Positions 17,901 to 26,122 of a stretch of 64,000 nucleotides of DNA are shown here, piece after piece. The position numbers were made by a program, and so were the translations under genes. Source of the stretch: Victivallales bacterium (lineage in GTDB: Bacteria; Verrucomicrobiota; Lentisphaeria; Oligosphaerales; Oligosphaeraceae). Location: the NCBI GenBank assembly GCA_017554445.1, contig JAFZIJ010000186.1, positions 49,749-113,748 on the forward strand, given 5' to 3'. A model generated the notes under the pieces. It saw only the letters and a program-made list of their open reading frames with translations, ran no database searches and was not told where the DNA came from. The stretch's first letter is position 1. Every line of letters begins with the position of its first letter.

Positions 17901-18004
17901 TCGGCGTCGTTGGCGGTTTGATGTATTCCGCCATCATGACGCTCTATCTGATTCCAGCCCTGTACTTTGCGTTTGTGAAAGACAAAGCAGAAAAGACGGA
18001 ATGA
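14936..18004 (+). CDS. RND-family efflux pump, inner-membrane permease
   Basis: A 1022-residue protein of normal AcrB/HAE1 length: an N-terminal TM helix (KRKVAMCAFLFMLIFLGIKMYRSI), first porter domain (YPGASPEEMEVDVVKRIEDAV), a six-helix bundle around residues 335-530, a second porter domain and a second helix bundle near the C-terminus (GMLGAVMMIGIVVNNAILIMDE). It exports drugs or other amphiphiles with the adaptor encoded upstream. In TM4, where most pumps have an Asp-Asp pair for proton relay, it has Thr401-Asn402 (GVLVTNAVVVLENI). No outer-membrane TolC gene follows, so that part must come from elsewhere. Confidence 0.93.
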   Translation: MSISELSVKRKVAMCAFLFMLIFLGIKMYRSISIDSLPKFDVPYVVITTIYPGASPEEMEVDVVKRIEDAVSSIDGLKHTTCVCMENASVITLEFVLGTNVDIMIHEVREKINTIIEDLPNGVETPTLSKVNINAIPVVTMFLTGTHSIDELYDYADETLSNQFSSIPGVGEVRIHGGNEMQLHIILDREKLANSGLTIEKIISRISASNIKLPAGHIRENGREMSVTYDAEYRDIQSMKDIEISSNVGKRIYLGDIAEIKLMSKEIRQLAYLDGKPAVQLEIVKRSDANAVKVIKTARKRFEQITNGGELPGGMTLKWFKDSGEFIQSSVDDAWSSILLGIILTATLLFLFLHDIKSTFIAAISMPVSIVISFIAMKGLDYTFDMMTLVSLGCSAGVLVTNAVVVLENIFKRMHEGKNATDASIQGAGEVVIAVAASALTNVVVFVPVAMMSSIVGLLISPFAGVMVVATLASLFVSFTLTPILASLLYAKGEKKPGKIMQAIFAVWDIGYNAVEKLFIKSIELTRRCCWLVILLCVGISAALLLLAVPHVSMSFFPSFDKGELSITLEYPANTALSVARDRTLEVIKELQVKPEVTSIGATIGYVNSVPGKVSEGVYLADISLNLLPKNKRQSLDDFALERRKEFAQKHNLLYAVNIPNPLGSAGAEINFDILGPDFAILQQEAKRAMKLLQESGIASDIDSSLRAAKPRVNIRPDRTLLRNLSLSESALGTTALGFFDGVEAGTFKVGTRTYDIRVKTNDMEHFGDMENITIANINGHPVAISAFADLESSPVSISMFRQDKQRGARIYCNSANGGTMGDIINLLKTKFEGQLPQGYTLHYAGTLEMMGDATQDFKDTFMIAIVLTYLLIAALMESWTRPFLILFTIPLGFVGMFAIMWITGTSMSMVGMLGAVMMIGIVVNNAILIMDETAALSSQGLSAHAAMLQAVKTKFRPIAMTSIASVCGMLPMAFGTGLGSELRSSCGIGVVGGLMYSAIMTLYLIPALYFAFVKDKAEKTE

Positions 18005-18013
18005 CACAAAAAA

Positions 18014-18050
18014 GCCAATGAAAACCTGTGTAAAATAGGTTTTCATTGGC
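18014..18050. terminator. Bidirectional intrinsic terminator
   Basis: A perfect 14-bp stem (18014-18027 with 18037-18050), nine-base loop, lies between the convergent pump and SGNH genes. Read on the minus strand the stem is followed by a run of T, so it best serves the minus-strand gene but can also stop the pump transcript. Confidence 0.85.
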
Positions 18051-18072
18051 GGAATCATGTTTTCTTTGTTTC

Positions 18073-18717
18073 TTACAATTTCGCGAAGATGTCGGCGGTT
18101 GCCTTCAACCATGCATCCGTGATGAGCTGATGACCGGCAGGAGTCGGATGGACACCGTCAGGCGTCCAATGGTTTTCCGGCGCTTTCTTAAAAGCGTCGT
18201 TGAAGATCCCTTGCAACGGAAGGAAAATCGCGCCGAATTCGTCCGCCAATCCTTTTACGACTTGCGCGCGTTCCGCGACTTCGGCCACGAATTCAGGCTT
18301 ACCAACCAGACCAGGTGCCACAAACGGTTCCAGTAGAACGAATTTCACATTCGGTAACGTGGCTTTGGACCACTCAAGCAGTTCGCGGTAGAAACGTGCA
18401 TAACGCGGCACATCCACACCGTTGTGGTTGCCAAATTCATGCCACGTGTCATTGACGCCGATCAAAATGCTGATGATGTCCGGATTCAGATTCAAACCGT
18501 CAATCCGCCAACGCGCATACAAATCGACGATTCGGTTGCCGCTGATGCCTTTGTTGATGAACGCGATATCCTTGGCGGGATAGTCGCACTGCAGACGCGA
18601 AGCGATCAAGCTCGGATAGCCGGGGCCAAGCCCATTGTTCGTATAACCTGCTCCACCGCAGTTGTTACGACCGCAATCCGTAATGGAATCGCCTTGGAAA
18701 AGCACTGTAAACGCCAT
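18073..18717 (-). CDS. Single-domain SGNH/GDSL hydrolase
   Basis: A 214-residue esterase with all SGNH blocks: FQGDSITDCG (catalytic Ser), NKGISGNRI (Gly), ILIGVNDTW (Asn) and DGVHPTPAGHQL (catalytic Asp and His). There is no signal peptide. It likely deacetylates a sugar or glycan fragment, as do similar small SGNH enzymes in polysaccharide-degrading loci. It stands alone, facing the RND pump across a shared terminator, with 189 bases upstream to the next gene that hold no recognisable gene. Confidence 0.85.
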   Translation of the reverse strand: MAFTVLFQGDSITDCGRNNCGGAGYTNNGLGPGYPSLIASRLQCDYPAKDIAFINKGISGNRIVDLYARWRIDGLNLNPDIISILIGVNDTWHEFGNHNGVDVPRYARFYRELLEWSKATLPNVKFVLLEPFVAPGLVGKPEFVAEVAERAQVVKGLADEFGAIFLPLQGIFNDAFKKAPENHWTPDGVHPTPAGHQLITDAWLKATADIFAKL

Positions 18718-18906
18718 GATTTCTCCTTTACTACTATTTCTAATTCCTAATCTCTACGCGAAGCGCATGGAAACCGCCGAGCAGACGGAGGCCATACAGG
18801 CTTTCTTCACTCAAGATTTACATGTCTTCAATTACTTATCAGAACCATGGCCGACGTCTGCGAGGCATTTTCGTGTCCATCAGTGTCCATTCGTGGTTCT
18901 AAATCG

Positions 18907-20016
18907 TTATGATTCAAGTTCAACGGCCGTCTCCGCAAGTAGTTTCCGAATCGGAAGATGCTGCGGGCAGACCTTTTCGCATTTACCGCATTTGATACAA
19001 TCGGAGGCTTTTCCGCCGTTGGCCGTCGCTTCACGGTATTTGTCTCCTGCATATTTCAGCTGACGACGCAGATTCAGACAAGCCAGAACGTCCGGAATCT
19101 GGATCTTCTTCGGACAGCCATCGACACAATATTTGCAGGCCGTGCAAGGCACTTGGTTCTGTGAACGAAGGATTGCGCAAACTTGCTCAACCGTTTTCAT
19201 CTCCTTGTCGTCCAACGGTTTGAAGTCCACCATGTAACTCACATTGTCCTCCATCTGGGCCATACTGCTCATGCCGGACAACACCACCGCCACATTCTCG
19301 AAACCAGCCACGAAACGAATCGCATAACTTGCACAACTACCATTATCTAGGCCTTCCAACAATGACTTCGCGGCCTTCGTCAAATTGACCAGACGACCGC
19401 CTTTCACAGGCTCCATGACAACGACAGGCTTGCCATGTTTGCAGCAGACTTCATAGCATTTGCGGCCTTCAACGCCTTCATCTTCATAGTCCAGATAATT
19501 GAACTGCAACTGCACGAACTCCACCTGCGGATGATCCGTCAAAATCTTGTCAAGAACCGCCGCCTTGTCATGGAACGACAGTCCCACATGGCGGATTTTG
19601 CCCTCCGCTTTCAGTTCCAATGCCGTCTCATACGCATTGCATTCCTGGTAGTGATTGTAATTGTTGCGATTTTGCGCATGCATCAGATAGAAATCAAAAT
19701 AATCGACACCGCAAATCTTCAACTGCTCGTCAAACACCACGCGGATGTCCTTCTGTGTCTTGAAATAGCCTTCCGACAGCTTGTCGGCAAGTAGATAGCT
19801 CGCGCGCGGATGACGGCTGGTCAGGCAATGCTTCAGCGCTTTTTCACTACGACCGCCGATATATCCATGCGCCGTATCGAAGTAGTTGAAGCCACGCTCA
19901 ATAAATAAATCCGTCATGCGGCTGACTTGATCCAGATCGACTTCGCCATCCCTCATTGGAAAACGCATGCAGCCGAAGCCTAGCTTCTTTTTGATTTCCG
20001 GAAATGGTAACGCCAT
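18907..20016 (-). CDS. Aldo/keto reductase with C-terminal 2[4Fe-4S] domain
   Basis: A 369-residue fusion: an aldo/keto reductase barrel (LGFGCMRFP, NYFDTAHGY with the catalytic Asp and Tyr, DYFDFYLMHAQN) followed by a ferredoxin-like tail with C-x2-C-x2-C-x3-C twice (CTACKYCVDGCP and CIKCGKCEKVCP). This architecture is frequent in anaerobes and suggests coupling of carbonyl reduction or alcohol oxidation to ferredoxin-like electron transfer. It appears to be transcribed alone. The substrate is unknown. Confidence 0.92.
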   Translation of the reverse strand: MALPFPEIKKKLGFGCMRFPMRDGEVDLDQVSRMTDLFIERGFNYFDTAHGYIGGRSEKALKHCLTSRHPRASYLLADKLSEGYFKTQKDIRVVFDEQLKICGVDYFDFYLMHAQNRNNYNHYQECNAYETALELKAEGKIRHVGLSFHDKAAVLDKILTDHPQVEFVQLQFNYLDYEDEGVEGRKCYEVCCKHGKPVVVMEPVKGGRLVNLTKAAKSLLEGLDNGSCASYAIRFVAGFENVAVVLSGMSSMAQMEDNVSYMVDFKPLDDKEMKTVEQVCAILRSQNQVPCTACKYCVDGCPKKIQIPDVLACLNLRRQLKYAGDKYREATANGGKASDCIKCGKCEKVCPQHLPIRKLLAETAVELES

Positions 20017-20137
20017 TTTACAATCCTCTTTGTTCTATGGTGAACCCTTTACTCTTTCTCAATAGATACAACTTACACCGTCTTGCCTGATTTCCAAATC
20101 AAACCAACCAGAAATCAAACATCCTTTTTATGTTTCA

Positions 20138-21724
20138 TCATGGTTCGGCCGTGAAATCCACGAACAAAGACGCACTCCAGCCGTAATCGAAAAAGACCTG
20201 ATGGTAACCGCTTCCTTCCTGTTCGTTGCAGCCTTTGCGCAACAGCAACGGCGGATCACATTCGTCGCGGTCATCGAAGAATTCAAAGAACGTCCCGTAC
20301 TTTTCGTAGTATTTTAACTCCATGCGACGCGTCTGCTGCCGCAAATCAACGCTTTCCGCCGCATAGCCGTAGCGTTTCAAACCGTATGCAATCAGCCAGT
20401 TGATGTTGAGCCAGACAGGCCCGCGCCACATGTCTTTCTGATACTGCGCCGTGCATTTACGGCTGATGGACGGAACGCGCCATGGTGTCGCAAACGTCTC
20501 AGGATCAAGAAGATTCTTCACCATCAAGGCCGCTTGTTCCGCCGTCGCGGCACCGCAGATCAACGGCAGGAAGCCAGAGGACGCGGAAACGCCTGTCTGC
20601 CTGCCTGTCGTCACATCGACATCCATGAAAATACGTTCCGATTCGCACCACATCGTTTCGCGCATGAGGCGGTTTAAACGTTCATGATGCGCCTTCCATT
20701 CCGCCGCCATCGCTTTGTTTCCAAGATGTTCAGCAAATTCGGCGACGATTTCGCATTCCATCGAAAGATACGAATTGAAATCCGTCGCGTCCAATTGCGT
20801 CGCCGCATCGAAACGCGGCGAATTGTCCATGCCGCTTTCGCCTGAACGGCACATCGGATCGCCTTCGATGTTCCATTCGACAAGACCGTTGCCGTCTGTG
20901 TCGCGATTCTTCATAATCCATTGCAAATGAGCCGCTAGCTTTGGCAGCGCGTATGCCATCAATTCATCGTCGGTTTCCTTTTCGAGCACCATCTTCAGGC
21001 CGAGCGCCAATACAGGCGGCTGCGTGATTTTCGAACATCCGTCGGGAGCCATCATGTGCGGAATCAGCCCGTCGTCATGCTGATATTCCAATACGGCCCG
21101 CAGAATGTCCTTCGCCAATTTTATATCGTAATGGCGGATGCCGATCGCATGGAATACGCTGTCCCACAACCACATCTTGCGATGGGGCCAGCGGTCCGGC
21201 GTGCTCCAGAAATGCGGAAAACCGTCATACGGCGAATAAATCTGCCCTCTCAATTGCGAATACGCCTTCTGCAACGCCATCCGTTCCAGCGGAGCCATCG
21301 TCCCATACGTCGGAAGTCCTTTGTAATAAGAGACATATTTTGCAAACAAGCCATCGATATCCGCATGGATCAACGATGGATCGAAATGCTTGCGGAGACC
21401 GACCAGCAGGCGGCTTCCTTCCGTCAACGACGCATACGCATCCGGCAGATTCTCAACTGATGCATTTCCTTCTATAAGAATATGATATGCATCAACAATG
21501 ACGCCTTTCGCATGCTCTGTTTCGAACGCATCTGAAAGCAACAGGCATTTTTGCGGCTTGTCCTCCGAAAGCACAATCCGCCCGCCGACGACAGGATATT
21601 TCAAATCGATCACGCCGTTTTCACGTGTTCGCAAGACCAGCCCTGCTGCGTAATCCGTCCACCCTTCCAGGCCGGACATCGCCATCAATTGCCCTTTGCC
21701 CCAGACGCTGTTCGTCATTTCCAT
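20138..21724 (-). CDS. Six-hairpin glycoside hydrolase (GH63/trehalase-like)
   Basis: About 528 residues from the chosen ATG. The C-terminal (alpha/alpha)6 barrel has clan GH-G type landmarks: WLWDSVFHAIGIRHYD, SPRFDAATQLDATDFNSYL, DMWRGPVWLNINWLIAYGL and a closing EGSGYHQVFFDYGWSASL segment. It should release sugars from the non-reducing end of an oligosaccharide; no signal peptide is seen, so it acts inside the cell. The start is set by an AAGGA box; the ATG lies inside the end of the HMA gene (about 10 bp overlap), and an ATG two codons later overlaps that stop as ATGA. It is third in an operon with a sugar-type symporter and an HMA protein. Confidence 0.82.
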   Translation of the reverse strand: MEMTNSVWGKGQLMAMSGLEGWTDYAAGLVLRTRENGVIDLKYPVVGGRIVLSEDKPQKCLLLSDAFETEHAKGVIVDAYHILIEGNASVENLPDAYASLTEGSRLLVGLRKHFDPSLIHADIDGLFAKYVSYYKGLPTYGTMAPLERMALQKAYSQLRGQIYSPYDGFPHFWSTPDRWPHRKMWLWDSVFHAIGIRHYDIKLAKDILRAVLEYQHDDGLIPHMMAPDGCSKITQPPVLALGLKMVLEKETDDELMAYALPKLAAHLQWIMKNRDTDGNGLVEWNIEGDPMCRSGESGMDNSPRFDAATQLDATDFNSYLSMECEIVAEFAEHLGNKAMAAEWKAHHERLNRLMRETMWCESERIFMDVDVTTGRQTGVSASSGFLPLICGAATAEQAALMVKNLLDPETFATPWRVPSISRKCTAQYQKDMWRGPVWLNINWLIAYGLKRYGYAAESVDLRQQTRRMELKYYEKYGTFFEFFDDRDECDPPLLLRKGCNEQEGSGYHQVFFDYGWSASLFVDFTAEP

Positions 21725-21963
21725 GAAAAGAGTCCTTTTTTCGCTTGTTCGGATTTCACGCCCGTCACTTTGAAGCCTTCGCCTTCGATGACCGAACGCA
21801 CTTTCGCTTCGTCCAGTTCGTTTTCGGAAAACACTTCCGTGATGCATTTGTTATGGTCCGACGTCACTTTGCTCACGGCGAACGCATTCTTCACAGCTTG
21901 ATTGACACGTGCTTCGCAATGCGGGCAAGCCATTCCCTCGACGTTAATTGTGGTTTTGATCAT
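21715..21963 (-). CDS. Heavy-metal-associated (HMA) domain protein, CopZ-like
   Basis: An 82-residue single-domain protein with the ferredoxin-like HMA signature GMACPHCEARV (C-x2-C metal ligands) and a beta-strand pattern TTINVEGM...SKVTSDHNKCITEVF. CopZ-type proteins carry copper(I) or similar ions. It lies 15 bases after the symporter and overlaps the glycosidase start, so it is clearly co-translated with them, an odd place for a metal chaperone. No copper ATPase is nearby. The last residues are richer in lysine than usual. Confidence 0.87.
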   Translation of the reverse strand: MIKTTINVEGMACPHCEARVNQAVKNAFAVSKVTSDHNKCITEVFSENELDEAKVRSVIEGEGFKVTGVKSEQAKKGLFSWK

Positions 21964-21978
21964 GATCTTTTCCTTATA

Positions 21979-23931
21979 TTATTTGTCACTTAGTTTCCAC
22001 AACGGTTTCCACCAGAAGATCCGCAAACCGATGACGCCGATCAAGAAGAGCGGCAACGTCCATGCAATGGACGAATACGCCTTGATGACGACTTGCATCG
22101 CCAGCAGGAACAGCGTCACTTGCGCAAGTAGCGCAAACGGTATCGTCAGAATGTCATTGCGATTTTCTGCATCCATCTTCACGCGAACGTCTTCTGGCAG
22201 CGTTTTCTTCAACGGTCCCCAGAAGCCAAACGGACGAGTCGTCTTGTAGAAGTTCTCCAACACGTCGCGATTCGTAGGCTTCGTCAGCAACGAACCACCG
22301 ATCGTGCCGATGAATGACAACAGCCCCATCGTCAGGAACTGCCATCCTTCCGTCATTTCAGGCATGAAAATCTTCTGTAAAACGGCGCCGATGCCACCCA
22401 GCAACGTGCCCATGAACATGCCTGTCGTGTTGCAACGCCACCAATAGAGACGAAGCAGTCCGGGAGCCAGACCGCCCGCGCCCAAACTCATGATAATCCA
22501 TCCCCACAGTTCATTGATGCTTCCTGCGGACACGCCCATCCAGCAACCAGCCGCAACAATCGCCAATGACGAAATCCATGATACCGCAATCAGTTCACGG
22601 TTCTTCGCATTCGGCCGGATCAAATTCTGATAGAAGTCCCTCACAATCAACGCTCCCGTGCCGTTGACGGCCGTGTTCAGCGTACTCATCATCGCCGCTA
22701 GCATCGCCATGATCAGCACTCCTTTCAAGCCAGCGGGAATGACGCGCATCAGCACCATTGGAAGAATCTGTTCCGGATTCACAACGCCATGGTAGCCGAT
22801 GACCGGCAGCTTCTTCTGCCAATCGGCGCCCAGCAGTCCTTTCAACTGGTCGATGCCTTCCGCCGACCATTTTTCCGGCGAGTTCACAATTGAACTGGTT
22901 ACATCGTGCCAATGAGCCTGCGTCACATCAGGAGCCATCTGCTTGACAACCTCTGTCACATGCGCAACTGCCTGGCTGTCAGGAAGTTCTCGTGCGATCA
23001 GATAAATGCCCATGACAGCGAAACCAATCATCATCGGCCAGCGGAACGCCACCGTGATGCCCTGCAACATGGATTGCAAGCCGCATTCACGGTCGTTTCG
23101 CGCACCGAAATAACGGCCTTCACCGCCGCTTCCCATACCGCCCAACACGTTGCGCAGCAAATAGAAAGCCGCAAACATCGTCAGTGATTCGTAGATTTCG
23201 TATCCTTTCGGCATGGTTGTTTTCAACGCCAGCATGGAATCCGTCCACGAGACATTTCCAGTGACCTGCCGCGCCGTCTCGGCCAACGCCGTACTATCCG
23301 GAACTTGATGCCACGCCATAAAAGCGACGACCAAGCAGGAGATCAGAATAATCGTGCTCTGTACAACATCCGTCAATACAACACCATAGAAGCCCGAACA
23401 CATCGTGTAGATCGCCGTCAGACCGATCAAAATGAACGTCATCGTCATCGGCGGCCACGGGAAGAACATCCCCATGAACAACGAAGTACCGCGCACCAAA
23501 TACGCCAGCATGCCGATCGTCCCGACGACGCCCATGAATGCCGACAGCAGTCGCAAGGCATTCGTCGCCTTGTCTTTACCGAAACGGAAGACCAGCCATT
23601 CCGCGCCCGTCATGCAGCCGGACCGATGATGCCATTTGCCCGTATAGGCCACCATGAACGCCAAAACGAGAACCGCGCCGCCGCGGAACTCGATGTACAA
23701 ACCACGCGGTCCCAACATGTAAAGGAAGCTCGTGATGATCATCGTGCCCGTCAGGTCAAACCACGCCGCCATGCCGGAAATGCCTAGAAAATACCATGGA
23801 ATGCTTCGTCCACCTAGAAAATAGTCGTCCAGACTGCCTGCGGCACGACGCGTCATCCAGAAGCCTGCAATGACCGTCACCACCAGAAACAAACCGATGA
23901 TCCCGTAATCCAATGAACTCAACGCCTGCAT
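21979..23931 (-). CDS. Sodium:solute symporter (SSS family)
   Basis: A 650-residue polytopic membrane protein with the SSS signature parts: a first TM helix, DDYFLGGRSIPWYFLGISGMAAWFDLTGTM, later GFYGVVLTDVVQSTIIL, and an AMLAAMMSTLNTAVNGTGALIVRDFY segment near the second sodium-site region. About 13-14 hydrophobic stretches are visible. It is longer than typical SglT (about 550 residues), as in SSS proteins common in PVC bacteria. As first gene of the operon with the six-hairpin glycosidase it probably imports the oligosaccharide or sugar with sodium. Confidence 0.9.
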   Translation of the reverse strand: MQALSSLDYGIIGLFLVVTVIAGFWMTRRAAGSLDDYFLGGRSIPWYFLGISGMAAWFDLTGTMIITSFLYMLGPRGLYIEFRGGAVLVLAFMVAYTGKWHHRSGCMTGAEWLVFRFGKDKATNALRLLSAFMGVVGTIGMLAYLVRGTSLFMGMFFPWPPMTMTFILIGLTAIYTMCSGFYGVVLTDVVQSTIILISCLVVAFMAWHQVPDSTALAETARQVTGNVSWTDSMLALKTTMPKGYEIYESLTMFAAFYLLRNVLGGMGSGGEGRYFGARNDRECGLQSMLQGITVAFRWPMMIGFAVMGIYLIARELPDSQAVAHVTEVVKQMAPDVTQAHWHDVTSSIVNSPEKWSAEGIDQLKGLLGADWQKKLPVIGYHGVVNPEQILPMVLMRVIPAGLKGVLIMAMLAAMMSTLNTAVNGTGALIVRDFYQNLIRPNAKNRELIAVSWISSLAIVAAGCWMGVSAGSINELWGWIIMSLGAGGLAPGLLRLYWWRCNTTGMFMGTLLGGIGAVLQKIFMPEMTEGWQFLTMGLLSFIGTIGGSLLTKPTNRDVLENFYKTTRPFGFWGPLKKTLPEDVRVKMDAENRNDILTIPFALLAQVTLFLLAMQVVIKAYSSIAWTLPLFLIGVIGLRIFWWKPLWKLSDK

Positions 23932-24056
23932 GTTTTCTCCATGTTTAATTGAACACCATTCTTATGGACACTGTTGAACAAATCAACATAAAATATATCC
24001 GCCGAAAATGATTTGCCAATGATTCCCGTAACATATCAACCTTCCTTCCGTCTGAA

Positions 24057-24084
24057 TTGCTTTTTTTACCTATATTATTATAGT
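24057..24084 (+). promoter_or_regulatory. Candidate sigma-70 promoter for the CaCA gene
   Basis: TTGCTT and TATAGT separated by 16 bases lie about 40 bases before the start codon of the antiporter gene, in an AT-rich divergent gap. The match is moderate only. Confidence 0.35.
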
Positions 24085-24124
24085 ATTTAGTTTGTGTGTC
24101 ATTTCAACATGGAGAGTTTTCACA

Positions 24125-25090
24125 ATGCTAGTCCCCTGTCTTCTGTTCACTCTCGGCCTCGTGCTTCTCATCAAAGGCGGCGACTGGTTCGTCGATGCGG
24201 CAACGGAAATCGCCCATCACTACCATGTCTCCGAACTCATCATCGGCGCGACCGTCGTCTCCATCGGCACGACGCTTCCGGAAGTCATGGTCTCCGCGAC
24301 ATCCGCCGTCACAGGCCACGGTGAAATCGCCTACGGCAATGCCATCGGCTCCATCATCTGCAACACCGCCCTCATTGCCGCCGTCACCATCGCCGTCCGC
24401 CCGCCGAAAGTCGATGCTAAAGCGTTCCAATCTTCCGTAATTTTCTTCTTCGCCGCGGCCATCATCTACGCGGCCATCGCCGTCTATTATCGAGCATTCA
24501 GCAGGCTGTCCGGCATTTTCTTCCTCGCGTATTTCATCGGCTACATCATCGCAACTATTTACCAGGCAAAGAAAAGCAAACTGCAACCTTCTGAAGACGA
24601 AGCAAAAGAAACGGAAAAACCGCTTTGGAAGCAAATCGCCCTGCTCATCGTCGGAGCGGCGTTGATCGCATGGGGCGCGGATCTTTTGGTTGACAACGCG
24701 ACCATCATCGCCAAAAAAATCGGCATTCCCGAAGCCGTCATCGGCCTGACACTTGTGGCGCTCGGTACATCGTTGCCCGAACTCGTCACCGCCATCACAT
24801 CGCTCATCAAAGGACACGGCTCCCTCTCGCTCGGCAACATCATCGGCGCCAATCTCTTCAACATCGTTCTCGTCAGCGGGACGGCGACGACTATCCGGCC
24901 CTTTGAAATTCCACTGGAAAAATACATCGGTTCTGTGCCAACGGCGCTAGCCGTTGACATTCCCGTCATGCTTTTCGTCATGGCGCTTCTGACGCTTCCG
25001 CCGTTTTTCAGCGGCCGGATGTCGCGTCTGCAAGGCATCCTCCTTCTCGCCATATACATTGGCTTCTGCATCTTCCAATTCGCTTATTGA
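24125..25090 (+). CDS. Sodium/calcium antiporter (CaCA family)
   Basis: From the ATG with a GGAG box the protein has 321 residues, with two inverted halves each carrying the alpha-repeat: GATVVSIGTTLPEVMVSATSAV in the first and GLTLVALGTSLPELVTAITSLI in the second, the ion-coordinating motifs of YrbG/NCX-like exchangers. About ten TM helices with an acidic linker (EDEAKETEK) between halves are seen. It exchanges sodium or protons for calcium across the inner membrane. An upstream in-frame ATG at 24092 lacks an RBS. It is divergent from the symporter operon. Confidence 0.92.
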   Translation: MLVPCLLFTLGLVLLIKGGDWFVDAATEIAHHYHVSELIIGATVVSIGTTLPEVMVSATSAVTGHGEIAYGNAIGSIICNTALIAAVTIAVRPPKVDAKAFQSSVIFFFAAAIIYAAIAVYYRAFSRLSGIFFLAYFIGYIIATIYQAKKSKLQPSEDEAKETEKPLWKQIALLIVGAALIAWGADLLVDNATIIAKKIGIPEAVIGLTLVALGTSLPELVTAITSLIKGHGSLSLGNIIGANLFNIVLVSGTATTIRPFEIPLEKYIGSVPTALAVDIPVMLFVMALLTLPPFFSGRMSRLQGILLLAIYIGFCIFQFAY

Positions 25091-25136
25091 CAATATTTTC
25101 CACCAATAATTTTACAAAAAAAACAAAGGAGACAAC

Positions 25137-26054
25137 ATGAGAAAGTCACTGTCCATCATTCTTGGTCTGGGCTGCGCCGTCGCAGAATGCATTTCGCAGG
25201 CCGAGCCGCTTCCCACCGCGCTCGAACACATGGCGGAAGTCGCCAAACAGCAGAAAGGCTACGTCTATGACATCTGCATGATCAAAGACGGCAAGAGCTA
25301 CGTGAAGCATGTCACGACGTCCAACAACTGCCACAATACCTACTCCGTAGCGAAGGCATTTGTCGTCACCGCCATTGGTATCCTACAGGACCGCAAGCAG
25401 TTAACGGTCGATGACAAGATTTATCCGCTCTTCAAAGACATGTTCCCCGAAGATGTCGATCCGAAGTGGAAGGAAGTCACCATCCGCAATCTCATGATGC
25501 ACCGCACAGGCTTCGCTCCAAAAGACAATCTCGACATCGACGCACGCCGCATGACGGACTTCCCTGAAGACCATCTGCGCCATGCCTTCTCCATCAAGCT
25601 CACGTACGAGCCTGGCACCAAGAGCGTCTATACGGATTTGAGCTTCTACATCCTCTCCCGCGTCGTCACCGCCGTCAGCGGTCGGTTACTGAACGATTTC
25701 CTTCGCGATGAACTTTTCCGCCCCATGAAATACCGTGAATATGCCCTCTCCACCTGCCCGCTCGGTTATCCCATCGGCGCCACTGGCTTCTACATCACGA
25801 CGGAAGACATGGCAAAACTCGGCCTCCTGTATTTGCAGAAAGGTGTTTACAACGGCAAGCGGATTCTAAGCGAAGAATTTGTCAATCAAGCACTTGGAAC
25901 ATTCGAACTCCATAAGACGATGGGTGGCTACGCCAAAGGCGGCATGGCCGGACAGCTCCTCTATTTCAATTACGATAAAAACGTCGTCATCGCCATCCAT
26001 GGTTTCAACGACAGCCCGACGGACATCATCAAAGCCGTTCTCGACGAATTATAA
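25137..26054 (+). CDS. Secreted serine hydrolase (beta-lactamase/class C-like)
   Basis: A 305-residue protein with an N-terminal signal peptide (MRKSLSIILGLGCAVAECISQA) and the serine beta-lactamase-like fold. The S-x-x-K nucleophile motif is NTYSVAK and the Tyr motif is VYTDLSFYILSRV, where the third position is Asp rather than Asn. It likely cleaves an ester or peptide in the periplasm and is more probably an esterase or transglycan-type enzyme than a resistance beta-lactamase. An AAGGAGA box precedes the ATG. A REP-like hairpin follows its stop. Confidence 0.82.
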   Translation: MRKSLSIILGLGCAVAECISQAEPLPTALEHMAEVAKQQKGYVYDICMIKDGKSYVKHVTTSNNCHNTYSVAKAFVVTAIGILQDRKQLTVDDKIYPLFKDMFPEDVDPKWKEVTIRNLMMHRTGFAPKDNLDIDARRMTDFPEDHLRHAFSIKLTYEPGTKSVYTDLSFYILSRVVTAVSGRLLNDFLRDELFRPMKYREYALSTCPLGYPIGATGFYITTEDMAKLGLLYLQKGVYNGKRILSEEFVNQALGTFELHKTMGGYAKGGMAGQLLYFNYDKNVVIAIHGFNDSPTDIIKAVLDEL

Positions 26055-26056
26055 AT

Positions 26057-26082
26057 GGGAGGGTCCCGCTCCTGCGGGACCG
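26057..26082. repeat. REP-like hairpin, second copy
   Basis: GGGAGGGTC flank, stem 26062-26069 pairing with 26074-26081, loop TCCT, then G. It matches the element at 368-410 in flank, loop and stem length, while the inner stem bases differ in a compensated way. Confidence 0.6.
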
Positions 26083-26122
26083 CCTATGTCATCAAATTAT
26101 CACGTCACAAAGGAACTTCACC

